A stretch of 64,000 bases of DNA from Paenibacillus sophorae. GTDB lineage: Bacteria; Bacillota; Bacilli; Paenibacillales; Paenibacillaceae. This document shows positions 1 to 7,818 of the stretch, in pieces; within the stretch, counting starts at the first letter, position 1; each line of letters begins with the position of its first letter. A model generated the notes under the pieces. The model saw only the letters and a list, made by a program, of their open reading frames with translations. It searched no databases and had not been told where the DNA came from. A program made the translations under genes and the position numbers. Location: contig NZ_CP076607.1 in the NCBI RefSeq assembly GCF_018966525.1, forward strand, positions 1,984,001 to 2,048,000, given 5' to 3'.

Positions 1-1083
1 ATCACGCCGGCCGGTGTCGAAGCGCTTAAAAAGGCAGGTCATACCGTGCTGATTGAGACTTCCGCCGGTAAAGGCAGTGGATTCGAGGATTCGGAATACC
101 GGGACAAAGGCGCTGAAATTCTGTCATCCGCTTCGGAGGTGTGGTCTAAAGCGGAGATGGTGATCAAGGTGAAGGAACCTCTGGCGGAAGAGTATGGCTT
201 CTTCCGCCAGAATCTAATCCTGTTCACATATCTCCATCTTGCTCCCGAAGCGGGTCTTACGAAGGCATTAGCGGACAGCGGCGTTGTCGCCGTAGGCTAC
301 GAGACGATTCAGCTTGACGACGGCTCGCTGCCGTTGCTTACGCCAATGAGCGAAGTAGCGGGGCGGATGGCCGTTCAGATCGGCGCTGGGCTGCTCGAGA
401 AGCCGCACGGCGGCAAGGGGATTCTGCTGGGCGGCGTTCCCGGCGTCAAGCCCGCCGAAGTCGTTATCATTGGCGGCGGCGTTGTCGGAACCAATGCGGC
501 AAAGGTCGCTATCGGCATGGGCGCGAGGGTCACCATTCTCGACTTAAACGCAAACCGGCTGCGGGAACTGGACGATATTTTCGGCGGCCGGCTGATGACC
601 ATTATGTCGGATTCCTATCATATTGAGGAGGCGGTCCGCAAAGCGGATTTGCTGATTGGCGCCGTACTCATTCCGGGCGCCCGCGCGCCGAAGCTGGTCA
701 AGGAATATATGGTTCAACAGATGACCGAGGGTTCGGTTATCGTCGACGTGGCCATCGACCAGGGAGGCTCGATAGAGACTATCGACCGGATTACCACCCA
801 CGAGAATCCGACCTATATCAAGCATGGGGTTGTCCATTATGCGGTAGCCAATATGCCGGGAGCGGTTGCCCGCACCTCGACGCTGGCGCTGACAAATGTG
901 ACGATTCCATATGCGCTGCAAATTGCGAATTTCGGCATGTCTGAAGCAGCGACGGGCAATATCTCGCTCGCCCGCGGAATTAATGTAGCGGCTGGACATG
1001 TTACCAACCAAGCCGTGGCCCAAAGCTTGGGCTATGCGTTTATGGACGGGCTGGAAGCTTTGAAGGAAACAGGACTCGTTTAG
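1..1083 (+). CDS. ald: Alanine dehydrogenase, 5' end outside the window
   Basis: Oxidative deamination of L-alanine to pyruvate and ammonia with NAD, a cytosolic hexameric enzyme. The frame is open from base 1 (ITPAGVEALKKAGH...), so only about 15-20 N-terminal residues are missing; 360 residues are visible and the family is about 370-380. Visible landmarks are the substrate-binding KVKEP segment, the TYLHLA histidine region, and the Rossmann glycine motif GGGVVG within VVIIGGGVVGTNAAKVAIGM, followed by a conserved C-terminal half (TNVTIPYALQIAN). It ends at a TAG followed by a hairpin terminator, so it is probably monocistronic or the last gene of its unit. The promoter is outside the window. 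Confidence 0.95.
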   Translation: MTPAGVEALKKAGHTVLIETSAGKGSGFEDSEYRDKGAEILSSASEVWSKAEMVIKVKEPLAEEYGFFRQNLILFTYLHLAPEAGLTKALADSGVVAVGYETIQLDDGSLPLLTPMSEVAGRMAVQIGAGLLEKPHGGKGILLGGVPGVKPAEVVIIGGGVVGTNAAKVAIGMGARVTILDLNANRLRELDDIFGGRLMTIMSDSYHIEEAVRKADLLIGAVLIPGARAPKLVKEYMVQQMTEGSVIVDVAIDQGGSIETIDRITTHENPTYIKHGVVHYAVANMPGAVARTSTLALTNVTIPYALQIANFGMSEAATGNISLARGINVAAGHVTNQAVAQSLGYAFMDGLEALKETGLV

Positions 1084-1134
1084 AGCGTATTATATAACTG
1101 CTTATCTCCGCGGGAAGGGCGGAGGCAGGCATAT

Positions 1135-1174
1135 ACGGCGGTTTGCATCTATAAGTAAGCCGCCGTGTTTTTTT
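1135..1174 (+). terminator. Rho-independent terminator of ald
   Basis: The stem ACGGCGG (1135-1141) pairs with CCGCCGT (1160-1166) and is followed by a T-run, 50 bases after the ald stop. Confidence 0.8.
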
Positions 1175-1240
1175 GAAAAATAGTTCTTGCCAGATGATTT
1201 GGGATTTGCTATAATCATTTTTGTTGTGACACTAAAGCAT

Positions 1241-1315
1241 GGCCCGTTGGTCAAGGGGTTAAGACACCTCCCTTTCACGGAGGTAACAGGGGTTCGAATC
1301 CCCTACGGGTCACCA
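1241..1315 (+). tRNA. tRNA-Glu (anticodon TTC)
   Basis: The acceptor stem GGCCCGT pairs with ACGGGTC (one G-T pair). The anticodon arm is CCTCC / loop CTTTCAC / GGAGG, giving anticodon TTC. The T-arm holds GGTTCGAATCC, and CCA is encoded at 1313-1315. It lies 3 bases upstream of a tRNA-Leu and is probably co-transcribed with it. Confidence 0.96.
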
Positions 1316-1318
1316 TAA

Positions 1319-1401
1319 GCGGTAGTGGTGGAATGGCAGACACGCTATCTTGAGGGGGTAGTGGGCGTACGCCCGTGGAGGTTCGAGTCCTCTCTACCGC
1401 A
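1319..1401 (+). tRNA. tRNA-Leu (anticodon GAG), copy 1
   Basis: This is a class II tRNA with a long variable arm. The acceptor stem GCGGTAG pairs with CTACCGC. The anticodon arm is CTATC / loop TTGAGGG / GGTAG, giving GAG. The variable arm is GTGGGCGTACGCCCGT and the T-arm GGTTCGAGTCC. CCA is not encoded. The 83 bases are identical to the copy at 3019-3101. Confidence 0.96.
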
Positions 1402-1416
1402 TAATAGCCAAGGAAG

Positions 1417-1443
1417 AACCCTGAGAAATCAGGGTTTTTTTTC
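1417..1443 (+). terminator. Terminator after the tRNA pair
   Basis: AACCCTGA pairs with TCAGGGTT around a 4-base loop and is followed by a run of eight T. Confidence 0.85.
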
Positions 1444-1522
1444 TCATTAAGGGAACTTTAGAGGGAGATCGGACCAATATCTCGTGAATTCAGGCGGAAA
1501 GGGGGATACGCCGGTTACGGAG

Positions 1523-2149
1523 TTAATCCGCCAACCGTTCCAAGGCGCCGGGATACTGGGGGTACAGTTGGGCCATACACTGGGGACAGATGTCGTGGGT
1601 TAGTTCGGTATGCAGTTTCTGCTGCAAGAAACGTTCCACCGGAATCCATTCGCTGCCCTTGCGGATGGATTTGCAGGAAGCGCAGACCGGCAGATAATGA
1701 TATGACTTCCGATGGAGTGAGTCGACAGGCGGCTTGGCTTGGTGCGGTTCTGCGGCGTGAGAGATAAAGCGGTGGGACAGCAGAACAAAAGAGATCGAGC
1801 GCTTAGTCTCTTCGGGAATAGCAAAGGCCTCAATTTGGAACCATTTTCTTCCCTTCAGGGAAGGAGGTTTGGGAAACCTGCCATTGTAAACGAGCCGTTC
1901 TTCCGAGAAGATGGAATGGACGGCCTGGGTTAGCTCCAGCATAGAGTCTGGTGGAAGAACAAGCTCACGCATCATTTCAAAATAGTCTGTCCCCGTCCAC
2001 TCGAAGCGCATGGAAAGACCCGAAGCGATACCGAAGCTCTTCCATGGTTCGTTCGCCGCGGCGATCAATCCGTGTCTATCGACAGCCAGTGCGCTGCCCG
2101 GCAGAGAGTGTATCAATCGGATTGCGAGGGATAAGGCGCTTTTGGACAA
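1523..2149 (-). CDS. PAS-like sensor protein with C-terminal Cys motif
   Basis: A 208-residue soluble protein. The N-terminal ~120 residues resemble a PAS fold (SLPGSALAVDRHGLIAAANEP, then a conserved KGRKWFQIEA strand). The C-terminal 50 residues carry the CASCK...W.P.E......ELTHDICPQCMAQLYP signature that ends many bacterial PAS sensor proteins; its two CxxC pairs could bind a metal. The start is TTG, preceded by AAGGAG at good spacing. No histidine-kinase or GGDEF domain is attached, so the output is unknown; such proteins are probably cytosolic signal sensors. It is convergent with the upstream tRNA unit and stands alone between the duplicated tRNA-Leu genes. Confidence 0.6.
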   Translation of the reverse strand: MSKSALSLAIRLIHSLPGSALAVDRHGLIAAANEPWKSFGIASGLSMRFEWTGTDYFEMMRELVLPPDSMLELTQAVHSIFSEERLVYNGRFPKPPSLKGRKWFQIEAFAIPEETKRSISFVLLSHRFISHAAEPHQAKPPVDSLHRKSYHYLPVCASCKSIRKGSEWIPVERFLQQKLHTELTHDICPQCMAQLYPQYPGALERLAD

Positions 2150-2211
2150 AGGGATCGCTCCTTGACAGATTTCAGGATGGGATACTAAGATTAAGCGGAT
2201 AAAAAGATAGC

Positions 2212-2442
2212 TTAGTTATTTCCCGCTTCACTCGTGATGTCCGGGGTTATATCGAGCAGTTGGTCCACCTGTCGGCGGTACCGTAAGGCGCTGCGCGTTC
2301 CGTGAATTAGATTGGATAGGCGGTAGGGCGGTATGCCGTTCATTTGGCAAAATTCTTTTTGACTCAGCATCATCTCCGCTAGGCGCTGCTTGATTGTCCA
2401 TCCGTAAGGGGTTATGGGCTTTTTGCTGCGTATCTTGCTCAC
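2212..2442 (-). CDS. Small Xre/Cro-like DNA-binding protein
   Basis: A 76-residue basic protein with a helix-turn-helix-like centre (QKEFCQMNGIPPYRLSNLIHG). Proteins of this size and shape are phage-type transcription regulators. A GTG start is assumed; the ribosome site is weak. It is transcribed divergently from the Xre gene at 2581, and the two probably share the AT-rich control region between them. Confidence 0.55.
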   Translation of the reverse strand: MSKIRSKKPITPYGWTIKQRLAEMMLSQKEFCQMNGIPPYRLSNLIHGTRSALRYRRQVDQLLDITPDITSEAGNN

Positions 2443-2514
2443 CTCTTATCGACATTCCAGCCGTATGATATAATGGGCTAAAGCATAAGATTAGTTAATT
2501 ATATACTTTTTTAC

Positions 2515-2561
2515 GTCATTTTACAATAAAATAATGACTTATTTACGTTATTTGTTATAAT
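2515..2561 (+). promoter_or_regulatory. Promoter and inverted repeat upstream of Xre gene
   Basis: A TATAAT -10 box lies at 2556-2561, with an ATGACT-like -35 about 16 bases upstream. GTCATT (2515-2520) and AATGAC (2533-2538) form an inverted repeat around AT-rich DNA overlapping the -35, a plausible operator for one of the two flanking repressors. Confidence 0.45.
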
Positions 2562-2580
2562 TTCGGAAGGCGGTCTGGAA

Positions 2581-2949
2581 ATGCAGTCCATTTATGATCG
2601 AATTGAACTTTTGATTGACAAAAAAGGCATGACCAAAAAAGCGTTCTGTGAGCAGCTTGGCATCAGTACAGGAAATATGGGAGATTGGAAACGGGGCAAG
2701 TCGACACCCGGAACGCATAAATTAATCGAAATCGGCGCTTTTTTCGGCGTCAGTCTGGACTGGCTTATTCTGGGCAAGACTTCCCCGTCCATACTGCGTG
2801 AAGGAAGCGAGGATTATTTTTTTGAGCAAATACGGCAATCCAATTGCCATTTCGATGAACTGCAGCCCCGGGAGAAGGAATTTATCAAAGAGTATCTCGC
2901 TTTTGCCGAATATCGCAGACGGAAACAGGAGGAGCAGCTTCCTGAATAA
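2581..2949 (+). CDS. Xre-family transcriptional regulator
   Basis: A 122-residue protein. Its N-terminal helix-turn-helix domain (residues ~5-65) contains the recognition region MTKKAFCEQLGISTGNMGDW and the typical end LGVSLDWLILGK-like VSLDWLILGK. The C-terminal half is charged and helical and probably dimerises. It has an ATG start with GGAAGG at normal distance. It sits just before the second tRNA-Leu gene and is divergent from the 76-residue regulator. It is cI-like in build, and its target is unknown. Confidence 0.75.
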   Translation: MQSIYDRIELLIDKKGMTKKAFCEQLGISTGNMGDWKRGKSTPGTHKLIEIGAFFGVSLDWLILGKTSPSILREGSEDYFFEQIRQSNCHFDELQPREKEFIKEYLAFAEYRRRKQEEQLPE

Positions 2950-3018
2950 TTTAGCTTTACTTTTGAGAAAGAAGCGAGTATAATAACATGTGTTGGCCTC
3001 AAAAAAATGATTCACCGC

Positions 3019-3101
3019 GCGGTAGTGGTGGAATGGCAGACACGCTATCTTGAGGGGGTAGTGGGCGTACGCCCGTGGAGGTTCGAGTCCTCTCTACCGC
3101 A
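3019..3101 (+). tRNA. tRNA-Leu (anticodon GAG), copy 2
   Basis: Identical over 83 bases to the copy at 1319-1401, exactly 1,700 bases downstream, with different flanks. CCA is not encoded. Its own terminator follows. Confidence 0.96.
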
Positions 3102-3110
3102 TATAGAAAG

Positions 3111-3137
3111 AAGCCTTGCGCAGCAAGGCTTTTTTTG
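3111..3137 (+). terminator. Terminator after tRNA-Leu copy 2
   Basis: AAGCCTTGC pairs with GCAAGGCTT around a short loop, followed by a seven-T run. Confidence 0.88.
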
Positions 3138-3255
3138 TTTCTGCACATGCGATTTACAAGTGATGGAATTTCCGGTATGCTCATTATACCGAGTTTTTGC
3201 ATGGGAATAGATGAAAGCTATAATTTGAAAAATCTAATTTTGGAGGCAATGCACA

Positions 3256-4188
3256 ATGGGGAAGATCGTTAAGAACTTGACCGAACTGATTGGGAATACG
3301 CCGCTACTCGAGCTGTCCAGCTTCAAAGAGGAAGGCGCGGCTGCGAACATCCTGGCCAAGCTGGAATATTTCAATCCGGCGAGCAGCGTGAAGGACCGGA
3401 TCGGATACGCCATGATCAAGGATGCCGAAGACAAGGGGCTCATAAACAAAGAGACGACCCTTATCGAACCGACCAGCGGAAATACCGGCATCGGTCTTGC
3501 CTTTGTGGCGGCGGCACTGGGCTACCGGTTGATTATTATTTTGCCCGAATCCTTCAGCATAGAGCGTCGAAAGCTTCTGAAACAGCTCGGGGCGGAGCTG
3601 GTGCTGACCCAGGCTTCGGAAGGCATGGCGGGCGCGATCCGCAAAGCACAGGAGCTGTCCGCAGATATACCCAATTCCTATATCCCGCAGCAGTTCGAGA
3701 ATCCGGCCAACCCCGATGTGCATCGGAAGACTACGGCCGAAGAAATTTGGAATGATACCGATGGAAAAGTGGATATTTTTGTCGCAGGCGTCGGCACCGG
3801 CGGAACGATTACGGGAGTCGGCGAGGTTCTGAAACAGCGCAATCCGCAGGTGCGGATCGTCGCTGTGGAACCGTCCGGCTCACCTGTTCTATCCGGCGGA
3901 CAGCGGGGCCCTCATGCCATTCAGGGCATCGGTGCTGGCTTCGTACCGGGTAACTTCAACCGGGCCGTTGTGGACGAGATCATCACGGTAAAGAATGAAG
4001 AAGCGATTGCAACGTCGCAAAGACTGGCAAGGAAGGAAGGGCTGCTTGTTGGGATTTCTTCCGGAGCTGCGGCATTCGCCGCCTATCAGCTGGCCAAACG
4101 GCCGGAAAACATCGGCAAGAACATCGTCGTCCTTCTGCCGGACACCGGCGAACGGTACATTTCAACCGAATTATTTCCCGAGGAATAG
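3256..4188 (+). CDS. cysK: Cysteine synthase A
   Basis: O-acetylserine sulfhydrylase: O-acetyl-L-serine plus sulfide gives L-cysteine, with PLP as cofactor, in the cytosol. It has the full family length of 310 residues. The PLP lysine lies in PASSVKDRIGYAMI, the substrate loop is TSGNTGIGLAF, the phosphate-binding glycine loop is GTGGTITGVG, and the C-terminus LLPDTGERYISTELF is typical. The ATG has a GGAGG at 3241-3245. It is a single gene with its own strong terminator. No S-box or T-box leader was recognised between the tRNA-Leu terminator and the start. Confidence 0.95.
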   Translation: MGKIVKNLTELIGNTPLLELSSFKEEGAAANILAKLEYFNPASSVKDRIGYAMIKDAEDKGLINKETTLIEPTSGNTGIGLAFVAAALGYRLIIILPESFSIERRKLLKQLGAELVLTQASEGMAGAIRKAQELSADIPNSYIPQQFENPANPDVHRKTTAEEIWNDTDGKVDIFVAGVGTGGTITGVGEVLKQRNPQVRIVAVEPSGSPVLSGGQRGPHAIQGIGAGFVPGNFNRAVVDEIITVKNEEAIATSQRLARKEGLLVGISSGAAAFAAYQLAKRPENIGKNIVVLLPDTGERYISTELFPEE

Positions 4189-4228
4189 AGCGAGAAGCGG
4201 CATGCAAGCCGCGCAAGCAGCGGTCAAC

Positions 4229-4275
4229 AGACCGGTCGCCGAGCAGAAATGCCCGTTGACCGGTCTTTATTTTTA
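4229..4275 (+). terminator. Terminator of cysK
   Basis: AGACCGGTC (4229-4237) pairs perfectly with GACCGGTCT (4258-4266), followed by TTTATTTTT. Confidence 0.85.
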
Positions 4276-4303
4276 ACTAATAGAAAAAAGCCTGTCCGAC
4301 GTA

Positions 4304-4376
4304 TTGACGAAAAGAACCTGTAAGCGTATACTAAAGCCACGAAGCACAAATGATAAAACAAAAAGCACATATGTGC
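4304..4376 (+). promoter_or_regulatory. Glucitol operon promoter with cre-like site and operator repeats
   Basis: The -35 TTGACG (4304-4309) and -10 TATACT (4327-4332) are 17 bases apart, a strong sigma-A match. TGTAAGCGTATACT (4319-4332) overlaps the -10 and fits the CcpA cre consensus WTGNAANCGNWWNCA at all but the last conserved base, which suggests catabolite repression. Downstream, AGCACAAATG (4343-4352) and AGCACATATG (4364-4373) are direct repeats 21 bases apart; the second lies in the 12-base palindrome GCACATATGTGC (4365-4376). They are a likely binding site for the SorC regulator encoded next. Confidence 0.6.
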
Positions 4377-4407
4377 CGATAATATAAAAGGTCTGGAGAG
4401 AAAGCCG

Positions 4408-5385
4408 ATGACAATCCATGATGAAGATAGAAGGCTGTTGGCTCAAATTGCTCGAATGTATTACCTCGACGACATGACACAGAGCGAAATTTCAAAGGCG
4501 CTGGGCATATACCGCACTTCAATTAGCCGTCTGCTGAAAAGAGCGCGGGAAGAAGGCGTGGTTCAGATCAAGATTACGGAGGGTGAAGGCAAATACGAAA
4601 TTGAGGAGCGTTTGGAAAGCGTATTTCAACTGAAAAGGGCAATTGTCGTGCCCTCCAACACTGAATTGTCCGAGTCGGGCCGGAAGAAGGCCGTAGCGAG
4701 AGCTGGGGCCGAGCTTATGAAAAGTGTGATAACGGACGACGATGTTGTCGGATTGGCCTGGGGCACCACGATGGGAAGCCTGATTGGGGAATTTACCGAT
4801 TGCGAGCAGCGTTCCGCGCATTTCGTTCCCTTGGTTGGGGGGCCAGGGCCGATGGAAACGAAGTATCATGTCAATGCCATCGTGTACAGCATCGCGAATG
4901 ACTTCGGAGGAGAAGCGTATCTGATTGACGCAGCGGCCGTTGTGGAACGCAAGGAAACGAGAGACGAAATTGTGCAAGCGCATTATTTTCGCAAAATATC
5001 TGATCTGTGGGATCGTCTTACGGTCGCTGTAGTTGGCATCGGCGCTCCTATCAGCAATTCGAACATGATCTGGACCGGATTTTACGGCGACAAGGAAATT
5101 GCCGACCTGAATCGGCATAACGCGATCGGCGATATTTGCTCTAGGTTCTACGACTTGGAAGGGAAGTTAATCGAATCCGAATTAACCGATCGCACGATCG
5201 CCATTCCGCTGGAACGGCTTCGGAACACCCGGTATACAATTGCTCTGGCAGAATCGGCAGAGAAGGCGCCTTCCATTATCGGAGCCATCAAGGGTAAATA
5301 TATCAACACCTTGGTCACCAATGAAGAAACCGCGGTAGAGATGCTCGGTCTGGAGGCGCAGAAGAAATCGCACGCAATGAATTGA
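4408..5385 (+). CDS. SorC/DeoR-family sugar-responsive regulator of the glucitol operon
   Basis: A 325-residue regulator. The N-terminal helix-turn-helix (residues ~8-55, MYYLDDMTQSEISKALGIYR then TSISRLLKRAREEG) is followed by a SorC-type sugar-phosphate-binding domain with family landmarks such as VGLAWGTTMGSL, VPLVGGPG and VVGIGAPISNSNMIW. It is the first gene of the srl operon, so it is probably autoregulated and controls glucitol uptake by sensing glucitol or its 6-phosphate. ATG is preceded by GGAGAG. The stop lies 14 bases before gutM. Confidence 0.85.
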   Translation: MTIHDEDRRLLAQIARMYYLDDMTQSEISKALGIYRTSISRLLKRAREEGVVQIKITEGEGKYEIEERLESVFQLKRAIVVPSNTELSESGRKKAVARAGAELMKSVITDDDVVGLAWGTTMGSLIGEFTDCEQRSAHFVPLVGGPGPMETKYHVNAIVYSIANDFGGEAYLIDAAAVVERKETRDEIVQAHYFRKISDLWDRLTVAVVGIGAPISNSNMIWTGFYGDKEIADLNRHNAIGDICSRFYDLEGKLIESELTDRTIAIPLERLRNTRYTIALAESAEKAPSIIGAIKGKYINTLVTNEETAVEMLGLEAQKKSHAMN

Positions 5386-5399
5386 AGGGGGTGAATACT

Positions 5400-5822
5400 A
5401 TGGGATATATCATTATTGTGATTGCGTTGTCCTGGCTTTTGCAAAGTGTGCTCGGGTTCCTGCAAATTAGACATTTCAACCGACATTACACGGAACTGAG
5501 GCGGATCGGGCGAGTTGCCATCGGCAAGAAGACGGGAAGGTTCAGGGCAGGTACCGTCGTAATGCTCGCAATCGACTCGCAGGGAAAGATTCTGAAAGCC
5601 GCTAGGATGCAGGGAGTCACGGTCTTTTCCAGAGTGCGATCCTTGAAAGGTCTGGAAGGTAAGCCGCTGCCGAAGCTGGAAGAGGGAGATCTCGCGGGGT
5701 TCGACAAGCTGACAAAGGGCGCTATCAGGGATGCCATAAGCAGCTATAAGATTATTTCAAATGGAGGTGAACTCAAGCTTAAGAAGACCTGGCTCGAAAG
5801 ACTAATACCGGCGAAAAAATAA
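5400..5822 (+). CDS. gutM: Glucitol operon activator GutM
   Basis: A 140-residue protein with one N-terminal membrane segment (IIIVIALSWLLQSVLGFLQI) and a basic cytoplasmic part (GRVAIGKKTGRFRAGTVVML, the GutM family core). GutM proteins accompany sorbitol PTS operons and help activate them. ATG at 5400 is chosen because AAGGGGGTG lies 6-14 bases upstream; a longer frame starting at 5382 would overlap the regulator without a ribosome site. Neighbours are the regulator and the PTS genes, all in one operon. Confidence 0.85.
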   Translation: MGYIIIVIALSWLLQSVLGFLQIRHFNRHYTELRRIGRVAIGKKTGRFRAGTVVMLAIDSQGKILKAARMQGVTVFSRVRSLKGLEGKPLPKLEEGDLAGFDKLTKGAIRDAISSYKIISNGGELKLKKTWLERLIPAKK

Positions 5823-5839
5823 CAAAATGGGGTGAAAGT

Positions 5840-6385
5840 ATGGAAATTGTAACAAACCTGGCCAACGGCTTTATGAATCTGTTCAGGCAGGGAGGCGTGA
5901 CCTTTACCAATCTGGTTACAGGAATTGTCCCGCTACTGATTATGCTGTTGGTGGCTATGAATGCGCTGATTCAGCTGATCGGCCAGGAACGGGTGGAGCG
6001 AGTCGCAAGGAAATCGGCAAAAAATCCCTTTACGCGCTATTTTATCCTTCCGATTGTAGGCACTTTTATTCTTGCCAACCCGATGACCCTCTCGCTGGGA
6101 AGATTCCTGCCCGAAAAATACAAACCCAGCTACTATGCCGCGGCCTCATATTCCTGCCATACGCATAACGGGTTATTCCCGCATGTGAATCCCGGAGAAC
6201 TGTTCGTATTCCTTGGAATCGCGGCTGGTATCACCACACTGGGTCTCAACACGACGGAGCTGGCGCTGCGGTACTTCCTGGTAGGGATTGTGACGAACTT
6301 TTTCAGAGGCTGGGTAACCGATCTCACCACTTCCATCGTCGAGAAACAGCAGAAAGTAAAACTGAAAGAAACCGTTAACTTGTAG
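5840..6385 (+). CDS. srlA: PTS glucitol/sorbitol transporter subunit IIC
   Basis: A 181-residue membrane subunit of the glucitol phosphotransferase system, which imports glucitol and phosphorylates it. Several hydrophobic segments are visible (GIVPLLIMLLVAMNALIQLI, YFILPIVGTFILANPMTLSL, LFVFLGIAAGITTLGL), with the conserved CHTHNGLFPHVNPGE loop of the EIIC-GUT family. The length is normal for SrlA. GGGGTGA precedes the ATG, and the gene is tightly linked to srlE. Confidence 0.9.
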   Translation: MEIVTNLANGFMNLFRQGGVTFTNLVTGIVPLLIMLLVAMNALIQLIGQERVERVARKSAKNPFTRYFILPIVGTFILANPMTLSLGRFLPEKYKPSYYAAASYSCHTHNGLFPHVNPGELFVFLGIAAGITTLGLNTTELALRYFLVGIVTNFFRGWVTDLTTSIVEKQQKVKLKETVNL

Positions 6386-6397
6386 GAGGTGGGGGAC

Positions 6398-7402
6398 ATG
6401 AGTAATTACAACGCGGTTATTATCAAAGCGGGAACAGGCGGGTTTGGTGGTCCGCTCATTATCAGGCCGACTGAGGAAAAAAATAAGGTGGTCTACATAA
6501 CGGGGGGAACGAAACCGGATATTGCCGACCACATTGCGGAGCTTACCGGGGCAGAACTGGTAGACGGCTTTAAAACAAGCGTCCCTGAAAAGGAAATCGC
6601 CTGCGTCATCATCGACTGCGGAGGGACACTGCGCTGCGGCGTGTATCCGCAAAAGGGAATTATGACCATTAATGTGCTTCCAACGGGGAAAAGCGGACCG
6701 CTGGCAAAGCATATTACCGAGGATATTTATGTATCCGGAGTGAAGGTTTCGGACATTGAGCCGTATGAAGGTGCTGCAACACCCCATACAGCCCAGCCCG
6801 AAAAAAGTGATGCAGAAATAAAAACCCAACCTAAGTATAGCGCAAAGCAAAAAATAAGTGAACAGCAAAAGCCGAAAGGCTTGCTGGCACGGGTCGGCAT
6901 GGCAATGGGCTCCATTGTAAGCGTGTTCTATCAGGCGGGACGGGAAGCGATAGATACGGTTATCCGAACTATTCTGCCATTCATGGCTTTTGTGGCGATG
7001 TTGATCGGCATAATTAACGCCTCGGGAATCGGCGACGTATTCGCCAAATTTCTCTCGCCGTTCGCGGGCTCGCTGCCTGGCTTGCTCCTGATCTCACTGG
7101 TGTGCTCATTTCCGTTGCTATCCCCTTTTTTGGGACCGGGCTCGGTCATCGCGCAAGTTGTCGGAACCCTGATCGGAGTGGAAATCGGCAAAGGAAATAT
7201 CCCGCCTCATCTGGCGCTGCCAGCGCTGTTCGCTATCAATTCCCAGGCTGCCGCCGATTTCGTCCCAGTGGGACTGGGACTGGCGGAGGCCGAGGTGGAG
7301 ACGATCGAAGTAGGTGTGCCAGCCGTATTGTACGGCCGGTTTCTTACCGGGGCGCCCACGGTCTTTATTGCTTGGTTGGCCAGCTTTGGGCTGTACAGTT
7401 AA
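6398..7402 (+). CDS. srlE: PTS glucitol/sorbitol transporter subunit IIB/IIBC
   Basis: A 334-residue protein. The N-terminal IIB domain (about 1-150: AGTGGFGGPLIIRPTEE and the IIDCGGTLRCGVYP segment with the probable phosphorylated cysteine) is joined by a charged linker (about 130-160, rich in Lys/Gln/Pro) to a C-terminal membrane domain (FMAFVAMLIGIINASGIGDV onward, SLVCSFPLLSPFLGPGSVIA). The ATG at 6398 is used because AGGAGG lies 8 bases upstream; a GTG start three codons earlier overlaps that site. It works with SrlA in the membrane and receives phosphate from SrlB. Confidence 0.9.
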   Translation: MSNYNAVIIKAGTGGFGGPLIIRPTEEKNKVVYITGGTKPDIADHIAELTGAELVDGFKTSVPEKEIACVIIDCGGTLRCGVYPQKGIMTINVLPTGKSGPLAKHITEDIYVSGVKVSDIEPYEGAATPHTAQPEKSDAEIKTQPKYSAKQKISEQQKPKGLLARVGMAMGSIVSVFYQAGREAIDTVIRTILPFMAFVAMLIGIINASGIGDVFAKFLSPFAGSLPGLLLISLVCSFPLLSPFLGPGSVIAQVVGTLIGVEIGKGNIPPHLALPALFAINSQAAADFVPVGLGLAEAEVETIEVGVPAVLYGRFLTGAPTVFIAWLASFGLYS

Positions 7403-7425
7403 TGAACTGAATGGAGGACTCTGTT

Positions 7426-7791
7426 ATGCAAACCGTTTATCAAACCCGGATTACGCAAATCGGTTCGTCGGTGTTTGATTTTATTGAAGATAAAATCTTT
7501 GTACTGTTCGGTGAGAACGCGCCTTCGGATGTAGCGGATTATTGTCTTCTGATCCATGTTAACGATGTGGAAGGCGAAATCGAAAAGGGAGATGTTCTGC
7601 TCCTGGATGGCATCGAGTATACGATCACTTCGGTCGGAAGCAAAGTGGCCAGAAATTTAAAGCTGCTCGGGCATATCACCCTTCAGTTTGACGGAAGAGA
7701 AACGGAAGGGCTGCCCGGCACGCTGTATTTAGAGAACAAGGATTTTCATAAACCGGGAATCGGCGGCGAAATAAAAATTATTAAAAAATAA
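7426..7791 (+). CDS. srlB: PTS glucitol/sorbitol transporter subunit IIA
   Basis: A 121-residue soluble phosphocarrier of the EIIA-GUT family. Landmarks are LFGENAPSDVADYCLLIHVN (the histidine is the likely phosphorylation site) and GDVLLLDGIEYTITSVGSKV. ATG 7426 is chosen because GGAGG lies at 7413-7417; a start at 7411 would include that ribosome site. It takes phosphate from HPr and passes it to the IIB domain of SrlE. Confidence 0.9.
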   Translation: MQTVYQTRITQIGSSVFDFIEDKIFVLFGENAPSDVADYCLLIHVNDVEGEIEKGDVLLLDGIEYTITSVGSKVARNLKLLGHITLQFDGRETEGLPGTLYLENKDFHKPGIGGEIKIIKK

Positions 7792-7818
7792 AAAGATCGA
7801 TAAAGGAGTGCTAAGGAT

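Noticed and set aside
3138..3255. Possible riboswitch or T-box leader for cysK
   Set aside because: Only about 120 bases are available after the tRNA terminator, with no S-box or T-box core and no antiterminator pair.
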